A stretch of DNA of 24,167 bases from JAMCZU01 sp964479405. GTDB taxonomy: Bacteria; Patescibacteriota; UBA1384; UBA12157; JAENIV01. The stretch's first letter is position 1. Every line of letters starts with the position of its first letter. Position numbers and translations under genes: made by a program. The stretch is taken from NCBI GenBank assembly GCA_964479405.1, contig CAYZMA010000013.1, positions 1 to 24,167 of the forward strand. Reading direction: 5' to 3'. Shown here piece after piece: positions 23,590 to 24,167 of this stretch. The notes beneath the pieces are model-generated. The model made no database searches. It was not told where the DNA came from and saw only the letters and a program-made list of their open reading frames with translations.

Positions 23590-24063
23590 GACTCTCACTT
23601 TAGCTGGTTTTAGAACTTTGTTATTAAACATCCAGCCGGATTCCATTTCGGCAATAATTGAATCTTCTGGCAGAGAGTTTTCTTCGTAAGAAATGGCTTC
23701 GTGGAAATTGGGATCAAATTTAGTACCCGCTGAACTTGAAATTTTTTGAAGTCCTTCGGAGGTTAAAATATCTTCCAGTTGTTTTTGAATTTGTAGAAAA
23801 CCTTGGACTGTAGGATCATTTGTTTTAGCATGTGAAAAAGCCCGATAGAAATTATCTAAGACAGGAGTAAGTTTAGTCATAAATTCAGCTTTAGCAAAAG
23901 CCATATTTTCCAGTTTTTCGTCCTCGCTTTTTTTACGAAAATTATCAAAATCAGCCTGCGTTCTTTGCCAGCCAAGTTTTAATTCTTTGATTTCATCTTT
24001 TAACTTAATTATCTGATTATCTAAGTTATCTTTTTTTACTTTGGTAGAATGTTTTTTAATCAT
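23569..24063 (-). CDS. grpE: Nucleotide exchange factor GrpE
   Basis: 164 residues. A long N-terminal coiled coil (IIKLKDEIKELKLGWQRTQADFDNFRKK) is followed by the GrpE core (FMTKLTPVLDNFYRAF, GFLQIQKQLEDILTSEGLQKI) and the beta-wing signature (GTKFDPNFHEAISY, ESGWMFNNKVLKPAKVRVSRG). It releases ADP from DnaK. Same strand as dnaK and dnaJ but about 2.4 kb away, separated by two plus-strand genes. TATACT 5 bases and TATAAT 10 bases before the ATG, no SD. Confidence 0.95.
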   Translation of the reverse strand: MIKKHSTKVKKDNLDNQIIKLKDEIKELKLGWQRTQADFDNFRKKSEDEKLENMAFAKAEFMTKLTPVLDNFYRAFSHAKTNDPTVQGFLQIQKQLEDILTSEGLQKISSSAGTKFDPNFHEAISYEENSLPEDSIIAEMESGWMFNNKVLKPAKVRVSRGKLL

Positions 24064-24073
24064 ATCAAAGTAT

Positions 24074-24101
24074 ATTATATAGAAAAGGAGGAAAAAGTAA
24101 A
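24074..24101 (-). promoter_or_regulatory. Probable grpE promoter, near-leaderless
   Basis: Minus strand TTTACT (24101-24096), 16 bases, TATAAT (24079-24074), 10 bases to the ATG. There is no SD in the leader. Confidence 0.45.
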
Positions 24102-24167
24102 GCCCACAATCAGATTAGCGTACCAAAATTCGGTTGCTAGCCTAACCTGTTTTTAACTAATGTATCC

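Noticed and set aside
24064..24167. A gene or RNA at the right edge
   Set aside because: Only the grpE promoter region and a weak GGTT...TAACC dyad are visible; no ORF or tRNA fold.

Overview
The window is low-GC, standard-code bacterial DNA that looks like a Patescibacteria (Candidate Phyla Radiation) scaffold. TGA is used as a stop (murJ, cca) and never read through. The signs are small genes packed with short overlaps, TPTPTP-linked surface beta-helix proteins, a PaaX/Cas2-like regulator, a zinc-finger-less mini-DnaJ, a PIF1-family helicase and several family-less small proteins. The phylum assignment is an inference: no rRNA or ribosomal protein gene is present. Three runs of exactly 10 N (14107-14116, 17082-17091, 19245-19254) are scaffold joins.

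Layout. 1-5005: two tandem surface beta-helix proteins sharing a basic C-terminal tail. 5044-7779: murJ, a membrane-anchored lipid-binding-like protein and an RBBP9-type hydrolase. 7815-8462: a PaaX/Cas2-like regulator bracketed by two copies of a 55-bp promoter/operator module. 8564-11736: cca and lepA, coupled by ATGA. 11752-13440: HdeD-like membrane protein, PEBP/YbhB protein, terminator, ORF relic, NUDIX hydrolase. 13489-13983: tRNA-Lys(UUU) whose 5' end is duplicated around a GIY-YIG gene; the outer copy is split by a 93-bp GC-rich inverted-repeat element. 14013-16471: a gene lost in a gap, two small proteins, a methyltransferase, a SufU/IscU-like scaffold and a membrane protein. 16651-18483: a phage-type BRO antirepressor and a 303-residue orphan. 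18525-24063: dnaJ, dnaK and grpE on the minus strand, with an acidic orphan, two REP-like hairpin elements and a PIF1 helicase on the plus strand between dnaK and grpE.

The core functions are cell-envelope building (murJ), tRNA maturation (cca), translation rescue (lepA), Fe-S assembly and protein folding (dnaK/J/grpE). The accessory part is concentrated at repeats. The most interesting points are: (i) the regulator bracketed by identical promoter/operator modules containing TCGCGATCGCGA; (ii) the GIY-YIG gene in a tRNA gene, which appears to leave the tRNA cut off from its own promoter and the nuclease stop codon inside the tRNA; (iii) a recurrent TAAAAT-N6-ATG geometry pointing to leaderless mRNAs; (iv) the shared C-terminal tail of the beta-helix pair, which hides an out-of-frame start codon for the next gene; (v) a pair of ACGACCGT dyads upstream of dnaK.
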